From assembly GCA_009711785.1 (NCBI GenBank), contig VENA01000008.1, positions 62,001 to 126,000 of the forward strand: a stretch of 64,000 bases of DNA. The letters run 5' to 3'. The first letter of the stretch is position 1. The number at the start of each line of letters is the position of its first letter. Origin of the DNA: Bacillota bacterium. Its GTDB lineage: Bacteria; Bacillota; Clostridia; Tissierellales; MES13. Made by a program: the position numbers and the translations under genes. The notes beneath the pieces are model-generated. The model worked only from the letters and a program-made list of their open reading frames with translations. It did no database searches and was not told the DNA's origin. This document shows, one piece after another, positions 1-8,266 of this stretch.

Positions 1-205
1 TATTTACTCTTTATTTAGCTTAAGTTTCTTTTTTAAAATAAATTTGACTATAAATTGAGATTAACCATTCTCAACATCATCCTATGACGACTATTCAAGT
101 GTTTTAAAATAATTATTAAATAAATTGTTTATGATATTTTAAAAGTACCCTAGTAAAAGAAAAAAATAACAAATTTGTGTATTTACTAAATGAGTGTGAA
201 AGTAA

Positions 206-430
206 TCTAGAAAAAGATTAGTTGAATCCATAAATAAGAAAGGTATTAAACTTCAAGATGAAACTCAAAAAACAATATATATTGATAACATTCCTATAGC
301 AGAGGTGGATTTTTTCTATGAGCCAAAAACTGTAGTATCGGTTGATGGTAGAAATGTTCATAATCAAGGCTATATAAGTGATTCTAATAAGGAAAAAAGG
401 AGTAATCTAAAAGCAAAGGATTATAGATAA
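206..430 (+). pseudogene. C-terminal remnant of a helicase-associated (DUF1998/DrmB-like) protein
   Basis: An open stretch of about 74 codons without a start codon, preceded by an in-frame stop at 203-205 and ending in TAA at 428-430. The translation contains IDNIPIAEVDFFYEP followed by VVSVDGRNVHNQG. That resembles the endonuclease-like tail of large DUF1998/DrmB-type helicase-associated proteins (pattern of a hydrophobic-D-F-F-Y strand, then V-DG-x-x-H). No upstream coding sequence in this frame survives in the window. I infer a decayed gene end; the family call rests on a short motif match by eye. Confidence 0.35.
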
Positions 431-1007
431 TAGTAATTAGATAAGAAAAATTTAAGAATGATTTATCAAGACTTATCTGTTGTTAGTTAAAATGATCTAT
501 AATATTATACAGGTAGCTGTCTTTTAATAAATAAAGATCACTCTTCTTAAATCCATACACTTATAATTAACAGAGATAAGCTAATTTAATAACAAAAAAC
601 ACTCTAAAAAATTTAAAGATTCCATATAAATTTCCTTATAGTGGCTGCATTTTTATCCTAAGAAAAATATCAATAGTTTCCAATTTTATATAAATATACC
701 CCATTTATAAAAGTCCACCGCCTCTTAAAGGTCGCCAGCTTTAGTGTTTTCAGTTTAGAAGTATTTCTACCTAACAATCCTTCTCTAAACATATTTTAAA
801 TCGATGGGGTATATTTATAGACATATTCTTTAAGCACTTACATAAAAACTCAAATTTACTACCTTGCTACTAATAAGCTAAGCTTGTGAATATATATAAT
901 TTAAACCTAAAATTTTATATATTTTAAAACCAAACCTCTTCTTTTTTTAAATCGATTTCGTTATTAACCACCATCTTTATATACTTACTAATCCATTAAG
1001 CTATTTT
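431..1007. other. Gene-poor AT-rich stretch downstream of the CoA-transferase operon
   Basis: No gene with a credible start and ribosome-binding site is visible on either strand, apart from the inverted-repeat element described separately. I see no strong hairpin with a T-tract immediately after the CoA-transferase stop, so the 3' end of that operon is undefined. Confidence 0.5.
670..819 (-). repeat. Small element with 16-bp perfect inverted repeats and a 40-codon ORF
   Basis: Positions 689-704 and 804-819 are exact reverse complements (arm ATGGGGTATATTTATA). On the minus strand a 40-codon frame (792-670) starts MFREGLLGRNTS, ends KIGNY and crosses the left arm. No clear Shine-Dalgarno precedes it. 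This could be a MITE or the end of a lost insertion sequence. The GC-richer interior (GGCGACC, AGGCGG) differs from the AT-rich surroundings. Confidence 0.4.
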
Positions 1008-2336
1008 TTACCATAACATAAGTTTATCAGCTTTGAACTTCAATTCGTCTCTAAAATTAGGATGAGCAATATTAATCAACCTTTTCACTCTTTCACCTAC
1101 GCTTCGTCCTCTAAGCCATGCAACTCCATATTCAGTAACAACATAATCAACATCGTTTCTAGATAAGCTTACTGCAGCACCTAACTTAAGTGAAGGTACA
1201 ATTTTTGATACTGTTACTCTCTCCCCTTTTTCATTCTTTACACTAGCTGTTGAATAAAGTGCTATGACAGATTTTCCTTCTGGACATCTTTGTGCTCCAA
1301 TGGCAGTATCTGCTTGACCACCAGTACCAGAAAACTGTTTATGTCCAATAGATTCAGAACAACATTGTCCGGTTAAATCAACCTCAATAGTAGTATTTAT
1401 TGAAACCATTTTATGGTTTTGTCCTACTATATTTGGATCATTTGTCCATTTGCCTTGTTTAAACAAGACATTAGGATTATCATCTAAATAGTCATATAGC
1501 TTCTGTGAACCCAGTGCAAATGTACAGATTGACTTATTCTTGTAAAGAGTTTTCTTTGAGTTATCTATAGCACCACATTCTATAAGATCAACCATACCAT
1601 CAGTAAACATTTCAGTATGAATACCTAAATGTTTCTTTACCTTTAACGCTTCGGCAACTGCGTTTGGTATTCCACCGATTCCAAGCTGAATTGTTGAGCC
1701 ATCTTCAATTAAGTCAGCAATATACTCTCCAATCTTTTTATCTTTATTATTGAAAGGCACTGTAGGTAAACAAGGAATTGATCTATCAGTTTCAACAATT
1801 GCATCTATTTTACTTACATGTATTTGGTTATCACCAAAGGTTCTAGGATAATTTTTATTTACTTCTGCAATAATTACTACATCTCCTGATTCAATTAATT
1901 GCATTTCATAGGTATTCCCAATAGATAAACTTATATATCCATGTTTATCCATAGGGGAACACGTCATCATTAAGACTTTTCTTCTACCTTCCATTGCATA
2001 AAGTCGTTTAGTCAATGCAAGGTGTAAATGTTGTGGCTGAAAAGATAAATGACCTTGAGGATGAGCTTTTCTCATAGTTTTTGTATAAAACCATCCATTC
2101 ACATGAATAGCATCCTTATACTCTGGATTGATCATAAATTCATAATTACCCAATGGAAGAGTATTACTGAATTCACACCCTCTAACTCCGTTATCTCTTA
2201 TTGTATGTAACTCATTTAATAAACTTGCTGGCTCACTACCGGCTAATCCACAAACTATAAAATCATTTGACTTTATATATTTTAACGCTTCAGGTATAGT
2301 TTTAAGTTTACTTTTATATGTTTCATTAATATTCAT
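1008..2336 (-). CDS. Acetyl-CoA hydrolase/transferase family CoA-transferase (4-hydroxybutyrate CoA-transferase-like)
   Basis: 442 aa, the usual size for this family. Such enzymes move CoA between acetyl-CoA or another acyl-CoA and a carboxylic acid through a glutamyl-CoA intermediate. The glycine-rich CoA-binding loop LGIGGIPNAV lies near residue 218. The putative catalytic glutamate is in HTEMFTDG (about E242), GTGGQADTA is near 340, and the C-terminal block VVTEYGVAWLRG is near 400. An in-frame GTG lies nine bases upstream at 2345, but it sits inside the Shine-Dalgarno AAGGGGTG, so I choose the ATG at 2336. It is the second gene after the ketosynthase-like gene (20-bp gap) and shares its sigma-54 promoter. 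The acyl substrate is unknown. The short-chain acid symporter with the same promoter type suggests use of an imported carboxylate (inference). Confidence 0.85.
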   Translation of the reverse strand: MNINETYKSKLKTIPEALKYIKSNDFIVCGLAGSEPASLLNELHTIRDNGVRGCEFSNTLPLGNYEFMINPEYKDAIHVNGWFYTKTMRKAHPQGHLSFQPQHLHLALTKRLYAMEGRRKVLMMTCSPMDKHGYISLSIGNTYEMQLIESGDVVIIAEVNKNYPRTFGDNQIHVSKIDAIVETDRSIPCLPTVPFNNKDKKIGEYIADLIEDGSTIQLGIGGIPNAVAEALKVKKHLGIHTEMFTDGMVDLIECGAIDNSKKTLYKNKSICTFALGSQKLYDYLDDNPNVLFKQGKWTNDPNIVGQNHKMVSINTTIEVDLTGQCCSESIGHKQFSGTGGQADTAIGAQRCPEGKSVIALYSTASVKNEKGERVTVSKIVPSLKLGAAVSLSRNDVDYVVTEYGVAWLRGRSVGERVKRLINIAHPNFRDELKFKADKLMLW

Positions 2337-2355
2337 TAATTTCACCCCTTATTTT

Positions 2356-3390
2356 TTATTTTCCCCATCTGACCATAGTACAAGCAAATGCATATCCAGT
2401 TCCAGCACCTAATAATGCACATACACTCCCATCCTTAATTTTTTCTTGTTCTAATCCATACTGTAAAGTTAAGAATTGATCTACATGTCCACAGTGACCA
2501 TCGTTATCAAGATAAACTGACTTTTCTCTATTAACACCAAGTTCACTTAGTATAGCATTATGTGCTTTAGGGTTTATATGGGTTATCCCAATAAAATCAA
2601 TATCCGCTTCAGTTAACTTAGAATTCTTTAAAGCTTTTCTAACTGCACCTACGAAATCAGGAAGAGATCTTTCCCCTAATCTTTTCTTCATTCCTTCTGG
2701 ATCTGATAAATGTATCAATCTAGCCTTTCTCAATTTCTCAGGATCTTTAGCAATTTCGTCTGTTATAGGATAAAGACTTCCTCCCCACTTACCAATTACA
2801 TCATCACAAAATACATGGTCAGTAATAATTCCTGTTTCTAAAATCTCATTTTCTAAATGATTACTTTTAAGTAATACAGCAAATCCCGCTGGTGACATAT
2901 CAAACATAAAAGATTGATTTCTATCTTTATAGTCAATTAAATATGCATTTGTATTCCCACCTGCAATAAGTACAGTTTTTAAACTTTCATCTGACTTCAT
3001 CATATCTTTAGCAACCTTTAATGCTAATGGTGTTGCTGCACATCTAAAACCTAAATCCCATGCAAAAGCATTATCCGCCCCTATTTCATTTTGTATCTTT
3101 ATAGCAGCAGTCCAGCATACGTATTCACAATAAGTTTCTCCTGCAAAAAGTATCATATCAATATCATTTGGATTTATGTTATTTCTCTTTAGTAACTCTT
3201 TTGAGGCTTTAGTTGCCATCATAGCAGCATGATCCTCTGATCCACCTACATGTTTTCTGTTAATCCCCATTTTTTTTCTTAATATTTCTGGCGGAATTTT
3301 TACTTTCTTTGATAATTCTTCAGCACTTATTGTTTCCTCTGGTAAATAAGTCTCAAAATCTACGATACCTACATGAAAGTCCTTATACAT
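2356..3390 (-). CDS. Ketosynthase III (FabH/HMG-CoA synthase-like) thiolase-fold protein
   Basis: 344 aa with a thiolase-fold layout. The nucleophilic cysteine is C117 in GFRCAAT, and the active-site histidine is H271 in GITHINPKAH. Canonical FabH has GNTS at the third catalytic position; here the aligned segment reads DNDGHCGHVD, so the catalytic asparagine appears replaced by histidine (about H299). Such proteins form or cleave C-C bonds between acyl-CoA units. It is the first gene of a two-gene operon with a CoA-transferase, not in a fatty-acid cluster, so a role in catabolic acyl-CoA metabolism is more likely than FabH. It starts ATG with AGGAGTTATT upstream. The leader carries a sigma-54 promoter about 87-103 bp upstream. 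The exact substrate cannot be named. Confidence 0.75.
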   Translation of the reverse strand: MYKDFHVGIVDFETYLPEETISAEELSKKVKIPPEILRKKMGINRKHVGGSEDHAAMMATKASKELLKRNNINPNDIDMILFAGETYCEYVCWTAAIKIQNEIGADNAFAWDLGFRCAATPLALKVAKDMMKSDESLKTVLIAGGNTNAYLIDYKDRNQSFMFDMSPAGFAVLLKSNHLENEILETGIITDHVFCDDVIGKWGGSLYPITDEIAKDPEKLRKARLIHLSDPEGMKKRLGERSLPDFVGAVRKALKNSKLTEADIDFIGITHINPKAHNAILSELGVNREKSVYLDNDGHCGHVDQFLTLQYGLEQEKIKDGSVCALLGAGTGYAFACTMVRWGK

Positions 3391-3476
3391 AATAACTCCT
3401 CCTTTTATTAATGTTATTAATTTTAAAATGTTATTGTAATAAAAAATCTATTAAACTTCTATTGCCTTTTAATATA

Positions 3477-3493
3477 AGCAAAATTCTTGCCAA
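3477..3493 (-). promoter_or_regulatory. Sigma-54 (-24/-12) promoter for the ketosynthase/CoA-transferase operon
   Basis: Minus-strand sequence TTGGCAAGAATTTTGCT fits the RpoN consensus YTGGCACGrNNNTTGCW at all but one fixed base (A for C), with exact spacing. Transcription would begin around 3465, leaving a leader of about 75 nt. It lies between this operon and a divergently transcribed sigma-54 activator. Confidence 0.85.
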
Positions 3494-3636
3494 TTTATTA
3501 ATATATAAGCAGACAATACCATTCAATCCATGTCAAATATGGTCTTTAAGGTAATTTCACTATTCAAATAAAATATTTTTTATAATCAATCTTAGTTTAT
3601 TTTAAGTTCAATTCTTATATTTTTTTTGCTTTTAGT

Positions 3637-3651
3637 GTAACAATTTGTTAC
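3637..3651. promoter_or_regulatory. Palindromic upstream activator site (GTAACAATTTGTTAC)
   Basis: A 15-bp palindrome (perfect apart from the central base) about 145 bp upstream of the sigma-54 promoter, a typical enhancer distance. A related half-site TTGTTACA occurs at 3729-3736, next to the activator gene promoter. Similar TGTAACA/TGTTACA half-sites lie upstream of the symporter operon. Inferred target: the adjacent PAS/AAA+ activator. Confidence 0.6.
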
Positions 3652-3773
3652 TTTTGTAAAAAAATTAAAACATTAGTATAGAACTTATTTTGCTAGATAA
3701 TATATTTAAATGGTTACTATTTTCAAAATTGTTACACTTATGTAATTTTTTCATTTAATTACTAACTCTTTAA

Positions 3774-3782
3774 TGGTATAAT
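3774..3782 (+). promoter_or_regulatory. Extended -10 promoter for the sigma-54 activator gene
   Basis: TGGTATAAT at 3774-3782 is an extended -10 (TG-N-TATAAT) ending 33 bp before the activator start codon. No good -35 is visible. The TGTTACA half-site just upstream could allow autoregulation (inference). Confidence 0.5.
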
Positions 3783-3815
3783 ATTAATAATTAGTAAAAT
3801 ATCAGGGGGGATCAT

Positions 3816-5246
3816 ATGTACAAATTTAATACTCAAGATAAGGTTGATATGTTTTTTAAACAGATACCTTCTTCATTATTTAATAAACTTCCTCTACCAA
3901 TCAATTTCGTAGATACTGATTGTAGAGTTATTGTAATGAATCAAGCTTTTTTAAATTATCTAGAAACCCCTTTATCAAAAGTAGTAGGCAAACCTCTTTG
4001 TGATATCGATCATACAACTCGTCTACCTATAGTTCTACAAACAGGAATACCAGAAATAGGACATAAACATAAATTTGCAAATGGAAAGGAAGCTATTGTT
4101 GATAGAATTCCAATTTTTGATGGTGAAAAAGTTATTGGAGCTGCTGGAATAATAGTTTTAGATGATATCGCTTCAATATCAAGTGCCAATAATATTAGAA
4201 ATTCTATAATCAATTCTATTAATCCAACTCGAAACAATAAACTTAGTAAACATTCTAACCTTAAATCCAAATATTCATTTGATGATATAATTACACAATC
4301 TTCATTAATTAAGCATTTTAAAACCAGAGCACAATCCTTTGCTCAGACAGATTTACCTGTCTTAATAACAGGTGAAAGTGGTGTAGGTAAAGAGTTATTT
4401 GCCCATGCTATCCACAATAGTAGCAAAAGAATGATTGAACCCTTCGTAAGTATTAATTGTGCTGCTATTCCAGAAACTTTACTAGAATCAGAACTATTTG
4501 GTTATGAAGGTGGGTCATTTACAGGAGCTAATAAATCTGGGAAAATAGGTAAATTTGAATTAGCTCAAGGTGGAACAATATTTTTAGATGAAATTGGTGA
4601 CTTACCTATCAATATGCAGTCAAAGCTTTTAAGAGCTCTACAAGAAAATCAAATTGAGAAAATAGGTAGTAATAAAATCATTAATATTGACGTAAGAGTT
4701 ATTGCAGCTACAAACCATGATTTATTAAAAAAAGTACAAGAAAAGAAATTTAGAGCTGACTTATACTATAGATTAAATGTATTAAATCTAAACATACCAT
4801 CATTAAGGGAAAGACCAGAGGACATTCCACTATTATTAGAACATTTTAGAACTTCTTTCTATCAAAAAAACGGAATTGAAAAAAACTTCTCTAATGAAGT
4901 TATATCTATATTATCTAACTATGATTGGCCTGGAAATGTTAGAGAATTAAAAAACATTGTCTCCCGCCTAATGGTTATTAGTTCCGGTGAAGAAGTTTCA
5001 AAATCATCGATACCTGATGACATATTAAAAAACAACTTTAAAAACATTGCAAACTCATATCATACAACGGATTTATTATCTAAAAAAATTTCTTTAAATA
5101 ATATTTTAAAAGATATTGAAAGGAAAATAATTGAAGATACTTTAAAAATATGTGATAATAATAAATCAAAGGCAGCAGAAATGCTTGATATAAAAAGAAT
5201 GACACTTTATAGAAAACTTAAAAGTCATGGCTCTGTTGATTTTTAA
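3816..5246 (+). CDS. Sigma-54-dependent transcriptional activator (PAS, AAA+, Fis-type HTH)
   Basis: 476 aa. An N-terminal PAS-like sensor domain (about residues 20-110) is followed by a sigma-54 interaction AAA+ domain (about 155-385). Walker A is GESGVGKE at 186-193, and the sigma-54 contact loop reads GSFTGA in place of the usual GAFTGA. Arginine-finger-region and sensor motifs such as LYYRLNVL and DWPGNVREL are present. A C-terminal Fis-type HTH follows (KSKAAEMLDIKRMTLYRKL). AGGGGGG precedes the ATG. It is divergent from the ketosynthase/CoA-transferase operon, whose promoter is RpoN type. The symporter operon has the same promoter type and similar enhancer half-sites. I infer that it activates both in response to a small ligand sensed by PAS. 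Confidence 0.92.
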   Translation: MYKFNTQDKVDMFFKQIPSSLFNKLPLPINFVDTDCRVIVMNQAFLNYLETPLSKVVGKPLCDIDHTTRLPIVLQTGIPEIGHKHKFANGKEAIVDRIPIFDGEKVIGAAGIIVLDDIASISSANNIRNSIINSINPTRNNKLSKHSNLKSKYSFDDIITQSSLIKHFKTRAQSFAQTDLPVLITGESGVGKELFAHAIHNSSKRMIEPFVSINCAAIPETLLESELFGYEGGSFTGANKSGKIGKFELAQGGTIFLDEIGDLPINMQSKLLRALQENQIEKIGSNKIINIDVRVIAATNHDLLKKVQEKKFRADLYYRLNVLNLNIPSLRERPEDIPLLLEHFRTSFYQKNGIEKNFSNEVISILSNYDWPGNVRELKNIVSRLMVISSGEEVSKSSIPDDILKNNFKNIANSYHTTDLLSKKISLNNILKDIERKIIEDTLKICDNNKSKAAEMLDIKRMTLYRKLKSHGSVDF

Positions 5247-5261
5247 AGTAAATATTACATA

Positions 5262-5301
5262 AGCCCAATTCCTTAGTAAAGTAAGAAATTGGGCTATTTT
5301 T
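5262..5301. terminator. Bidirectional terminator between the activator and flavoprotein genes
   Basis: AGCCCAATT (5262-5270) pairs with AATTGGGCT (5287-5295), followed by a T-run on the plus strand; A-rich sequence on the other side could serve the convergent gene. It lies between two convergent genes. Confidence 0.75.
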
Positions 5302-5310
5302 ATGAGTTAT

Positions 5311-5922
5311 TTATGCCTTCAACTTATTAACAATAAAATCTATATTTTCTGCCAAATGATTCATTATACTTATTCCCTCTATATCTTCATTTGCGTTAAC
5401 ACTACCAGAGGTTCCTGCTGTTCCTACAGTCCAATAGTTTGAACCTGTCATTATGAAATCATTAACAGCTGCCCATAAGGCTAATTGTGCAAAAGCAAAT
5501 GTCTGGCCTGTTTTCCTAGCCACTGTTATAGGAGCAAAAACTTTTCTAGAAAATGGCATTTGTCCCCAGTCATATTTACCTTCACTTGTCTTTAATTCAT
5601 TTTTCATCCAACGGGAAGAAAAACCAGATCTATCTAGTAATGCTTTTAATCTTGGAGTAATAGAACCATTGTAGACTGGTGAACCAACAATTAAACCATC
5701 GGTTTTTAACATCTTCTTAAATACAACCTGAAAATCATCTGCAACTACACATTTCTTATTTTCAATACATTTATAGCATCCTTCACATTGAGCAATATTT
5801 TTATCGCGTAAATTTATTAATTCTACTTCAAATCCTTTTTTCTTTAATTCACCTAGAACTATATTAATATAATATTCAGTATTACCTACTCTTGGACTTC
5901 CACATATTCCTATAACTTTCAT
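5311..5922 (-). CDS. Iron-sulfur flavoprotein / NADPH-dependent FMN reductase family
   Basis: 203 aa flavodoxin-fold protein. The FMN phosphate loop is GSPRVGNT near residue 8. A compact cysteine motif C-x2-C-x2-C-x5-C (CEGCYKCIENKKC) is typical of Isf-type proteins that hold a 4Fe-4S cluster. GSPVYNGSITPRLKALLDR is the second flavin-binding block. An upstream in-frame start at 6006 would add 28 residues running through a terminator hairpin. I choose the ATG at 5922 because GAGGAGGGCGCTT precedes it. Likely an electron-transfer protein using ferredoxin or NAD(P)H to reduce an unknown substrate. It is flanked by terminators on both sides, so it is probably monocistronic. Confidence 0.85.
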   Translation of the reverse strand: MKVIGICGSPRVGNTEYYINIVLGELKKKGFEVELINLRDKNIAQCEGCYKCIENKKCVVADDFQVVFKKMLKTDGLIVGSPVYNGSITPRLKALLDRSGFSSRWMKNELKTSEGKYDWGQMPFSRKVFAPITVARKTGQTFAFAQLALWAAVNDFIMTGSNYWTVGTAGTSGSVNANEDIEGISIMNHLAENIDFIVNKLKA

Positions 5923-5977
5923 AAGCGCCCTCCTCAGTATAAATTCCAAAAAATGTTTCACTTTATTTTTTGGAGAA

Positions 5978-6000
5978 AAAGCCCCCATTAATGGGGCTTT
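5978..6000 (-). terminator. Terminator of the symporter operon
   Basis: The inverted repeat AAAGCCCC/GGGGCTTT with a short ATTA loop is followed by a T-run on the minus strand. It lies immediately after the symporter stop codon at 6009. Confidence 0.75.
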
Positions 6001-6008
6001 ACTCAATT

Positions 6009-7535
6009 TTATAGGTCTATTACTGTCTCAATTCTCTCATCAAGTTCATTTCCTGTAGCTCCTTTTGTAAATAATGAAACTGCAACTGTTACCACTAATG
6101 CGGCTGTAATTACATTTACATACCAAGGTAAACCTCCAGGCCATTTAAACCCAGTTCTATTCAAAATTAAAGCAGTAACATTAAGTGTTAAAGCAGTTAT
6201 TAAACCATAAAAAACACCTTGACTGCTCGCCCTTTTCCACAATAAACCTGTTATAAAAACTGGGAAAGTCGCTGACATTAATGTACCCCATCCAAATGTA
6301 CCTAATATTGCAACAGCTTCTCCACTAGTTAAGGCAAACAATATTGCGAAAATACCTATTACAAATGTAGTAATCCTAGAAACTTGAATTTGCTTTTTGG
6401 AGTCCAATTTTTTACCCAAAGCGCTTGGTAAATCTCTTGAAATAATATTAGATGACAGCGTTAAAAACATACTTGCTGTTGACATAGAGGCTGCTAGTAT
6501 TGCTGCATATACAAATAATTGAGCATATACTCCAACATGATCTGCAACTGCAAATATAGCGTTATCCCCCTTAAGTAATGGTGGTATAGTTCCTTTACCA
6601 ACAAGATAAAGTGCTGCATACCCCATCGCTATTGCAAACAAACCAACTATCATATGACCTAAAGCTGCATACAACCCTAGTTTAGGCATATCCTTTGGAT
6701 TTTTCAAAGCATACATTCTTGTTAACACTTGTGGTTGACCCATTGTACCAAGGATAGGAATAAACATCCATGCCATTGCAATGGACCCTGGAAGTACTCC
6801 CCAAGCATTCATCATACCTGGACTAAATGTCTTTGTAATTTCTTTTCCAGCGGAGTCTGCTGTAACCTTACCTGCAGTAGAAACAACTTCTACAACATTC
6901 TCGAAGCCACCAGTAATAGAGAAGAAAGAAAAGATCATAATTATTCCTGCTACTACCATTATTAGACCTTGGAAAGCTTGTGTAAGTACTCCACCAACTT
7001 CTCCACTTAAAGAAGTATATATAGTAAGGATACCGAATATGAAGAAACCTGCCATTATTGGATCCCATCCTAATAAATGAGCAAACAGTGTTGAAGTAGC
7101 ACTAATTTGGGATGCTAAATATGCTATGGCTCCCAAGAAAAGTACAATAGATAATAGAGCTTTAATTCCCCTATGTCCGTTATATCTAAGGTCAGAAATA
7201 TCCCCTAAGCTTGCTATAGGACCAACTTCTGCCATTGCTCTTACTTTTTTACCGATTGCTAAATAAGCCATTGCAAATGCTCCTGATGATAACATCCATA
7301 ATGTCATTGTATTACCAAAAGAGTAAATAATCCCTGGAACACCAACTATAGCAAATGCACTTGCTACTGCTGCTATGGTTGATAAACTAACAGTTATAGG
7401 TCCAAAGAGTGCTGTACCACCAAAAAACGATTGAGCATCAGAAGCTTTTTTCTTTGCAGCCCATCCAATTAAGAATGATATTATTATAACTGCAAAAGAG
7501 AATGATAATATTAAAAATTTAATTCCACCTTCCAT
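6009..7535 (-). CDS. Sodium:solute symporter (SSS family)
   Basis: 508 aa, almost entirely hydrophobic, with about 13 predicted membrane spans as expected for the SSS/LeuT-fold family. Family-like features include an N-terminal span followed by FFGGTALFGPITVSLS, and a conserved block SISATSTLFAHLLG in the third or fourth helix region. It imports an organic solute with sodium; by context this is probably a carboxylate handled by the CoA-transferase (inference). It abuts the upstream 150-aa membrane protein with no gap, indicating co-translation. The operon has a sigma-54 promoter and half-sites like those of the CoA-transferase operon. The ATG is preceded by GGAGGAGTGC. Confidence 0.88.
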   Translation of the reverse strand: MEGGIKFLILSFSFAVIIISFLIGWAAKKKASDAQSFFGGTALFGPITVSLSTIAAVASAFAIVGVPGIIYSFGNTMTLWMLSSGAFAMAYLAIGKKVRAMAEVGPIASLGDISDLRYNGHRGIKALLSIVLFLGAIAYLASQISATSTLFAHLLGWDPIMAGFFIFGILTIYTSLSGEVGGVLTQAFQGLIMVVAGIIMIFSFFSITGGFENVVEVVSTAGKVTADSAGKEITKTFSPGMMNAWGVLPGSIAMAWMFIPILGTMGQPQVLTRMYALKNPKDMPKLGLYAALGHMIVGLFAIAMGYAALYLVGKGTIPPLLKGDNAIFAVADHVGVYAQLFVYAAILAASMSTASMFLTLSSNIISRDLPSALGKKLDSKKQIQVSRITTFVIGIFAILFALTSGEAVAILGTFGWGTLMSATFPVFITGLLWKRASSQGVFYGLITALTLNVTALILNRTGFKWPGGLPWYVNVITAALVVTVAVSLFTKGATGNELDERIETVIDL

Positions 7536-7988
7536 CTAGCACTCCTCCTTTGCACTATTTATTGCTTTAATCTTTTCTTTAAAATTATCCCAATCTTCAT
7601 CGGATAACCAATGATCAGTAAAGATATTAAGTCCAACTGTTAATGTAAGTACTCCGCCAATCCAATACGTTAAAATTGTAAAAGCAAATGATGGATGAAA
7701 ACCTAAAATAGAAAAATTAGGCATTTTTCCAGCAAAAACATCTGCATAATATTTAGAAAAATAAAAGCCTACAATCCATAAAACCCCCCATGATAATAAC
7801 GGATACATAAATAGTTTTTTACTCAACTTACCATTTTTTGAAGCTCCAAGCATCATATAGAGTAACATTAAAACTACACTAGAAATTAAACCAACAAACC
7901 AATTACCATTCCATCCACAAATTGTAATGAAAACCCAAAGAGATGTAATAATCAAAATAATACCAGTACTCTTTTTACCTATATCCAT
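7536..7988 (-). CDS. Small membrane protein, probable accessory subunit of the adjacent SSS symporter
   Basis: 150 aa with about four hydrophobic spans and a short charged cytosolic tail (SDEDWDNFKEKIKAI). I do not recognise a named domain. It is the first gene of the sigma-54 operon and its stop is directly followed by the symporter start. Small hydrophobic partners encoded beside SSS transporters are common, and I infer it assembles with or stabilises the permease. GGAGGGGTATC precedes the ATG. Confidence 0.7.
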   Translation of the reverse strand: MDIGKKSTGIILIITSLWVFITICGWNGNWFVGLISSVVLMLLYMMLGASKNGKLSKKLFMYPLLSWGVLWIVGFYFSKYYADVFAGKMPNFSILGFHPSFAFTILTYWIGGVLTLTVGLNIFTDHWLSDEDWDNFKEKIKAINSAKEEC

Positions 7989-8062
7989 GATACCCCTCCT
8001 TTAAATATTAATATATCTAAATCTACCCTCCCTTCTATATATTGGACTATAAAGTATATATT

Positions 8063-8079
8063 AGCAATTTTTATGCCAA
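8063..8079 (-). promoter_or_regulatory. Sigma-54 promoter for the symporter operon
   Basis: Minus-strand TTGGCATAAAAATTGCT matches YTGGCACGrNNNTTGCW with TGGCA and TTGC at exact spacing. It lies about 75 bp upstream of the first start codon, the same geometry as the promoter at 3477-3493. Confidence 0.85.
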
Positions 8080-8140
8080 CATAATTTCTGCTGTATCTAA
8101 GTGATATTGTCTTTAATTTATAACTTTCATATATCGATAA

Positions 8141-8176
8141 TGTAACAGGATTGATACAATTTCTAGTTTTGTTACA
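8141..8176. promoter_or_regulatory. Upstream activator site with TGTAACA / TGTTACA half-sites
   Basis: TGTAACA (8141-8147) and TGTTACA (8170-8176) face each other about 65-100 bp upstream of the -24 element. The half-sites match the palindrome at 3637-3651, suggesting the same enhancer-binding protein. Confidence 0.55.
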
Positions 8177-8266
8177 TATTCAATAATAATTTATAAAAAG
8201 CCTTATACTTCTATAAAATATTTGACTAATCTAAAAACAAAATATAGAAGTTTTAAAAAACAATCT

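Noticed and set aside
4010..4270. 86-codon minus-strand frame inside the sigma-54 activator gene
   Set aside because: It has no ribosome-binding site and is fully covered by the activator coding frame. Many similar opposite-strand frames across the window were dismissed for the same reason.
6729..7080. Open frames opposite the symporter gene
   Set aside because: They are mirror artefacts of the hydrophobic coding sequence and have no start signals.
8097..8103. CTAAG-TG as the far-end target duplication of the Tn7-like element
   Set aside because: A five-base match is expected by chance, it lies inside the symporter regulatory region, and no TnsB-like repeats follow.
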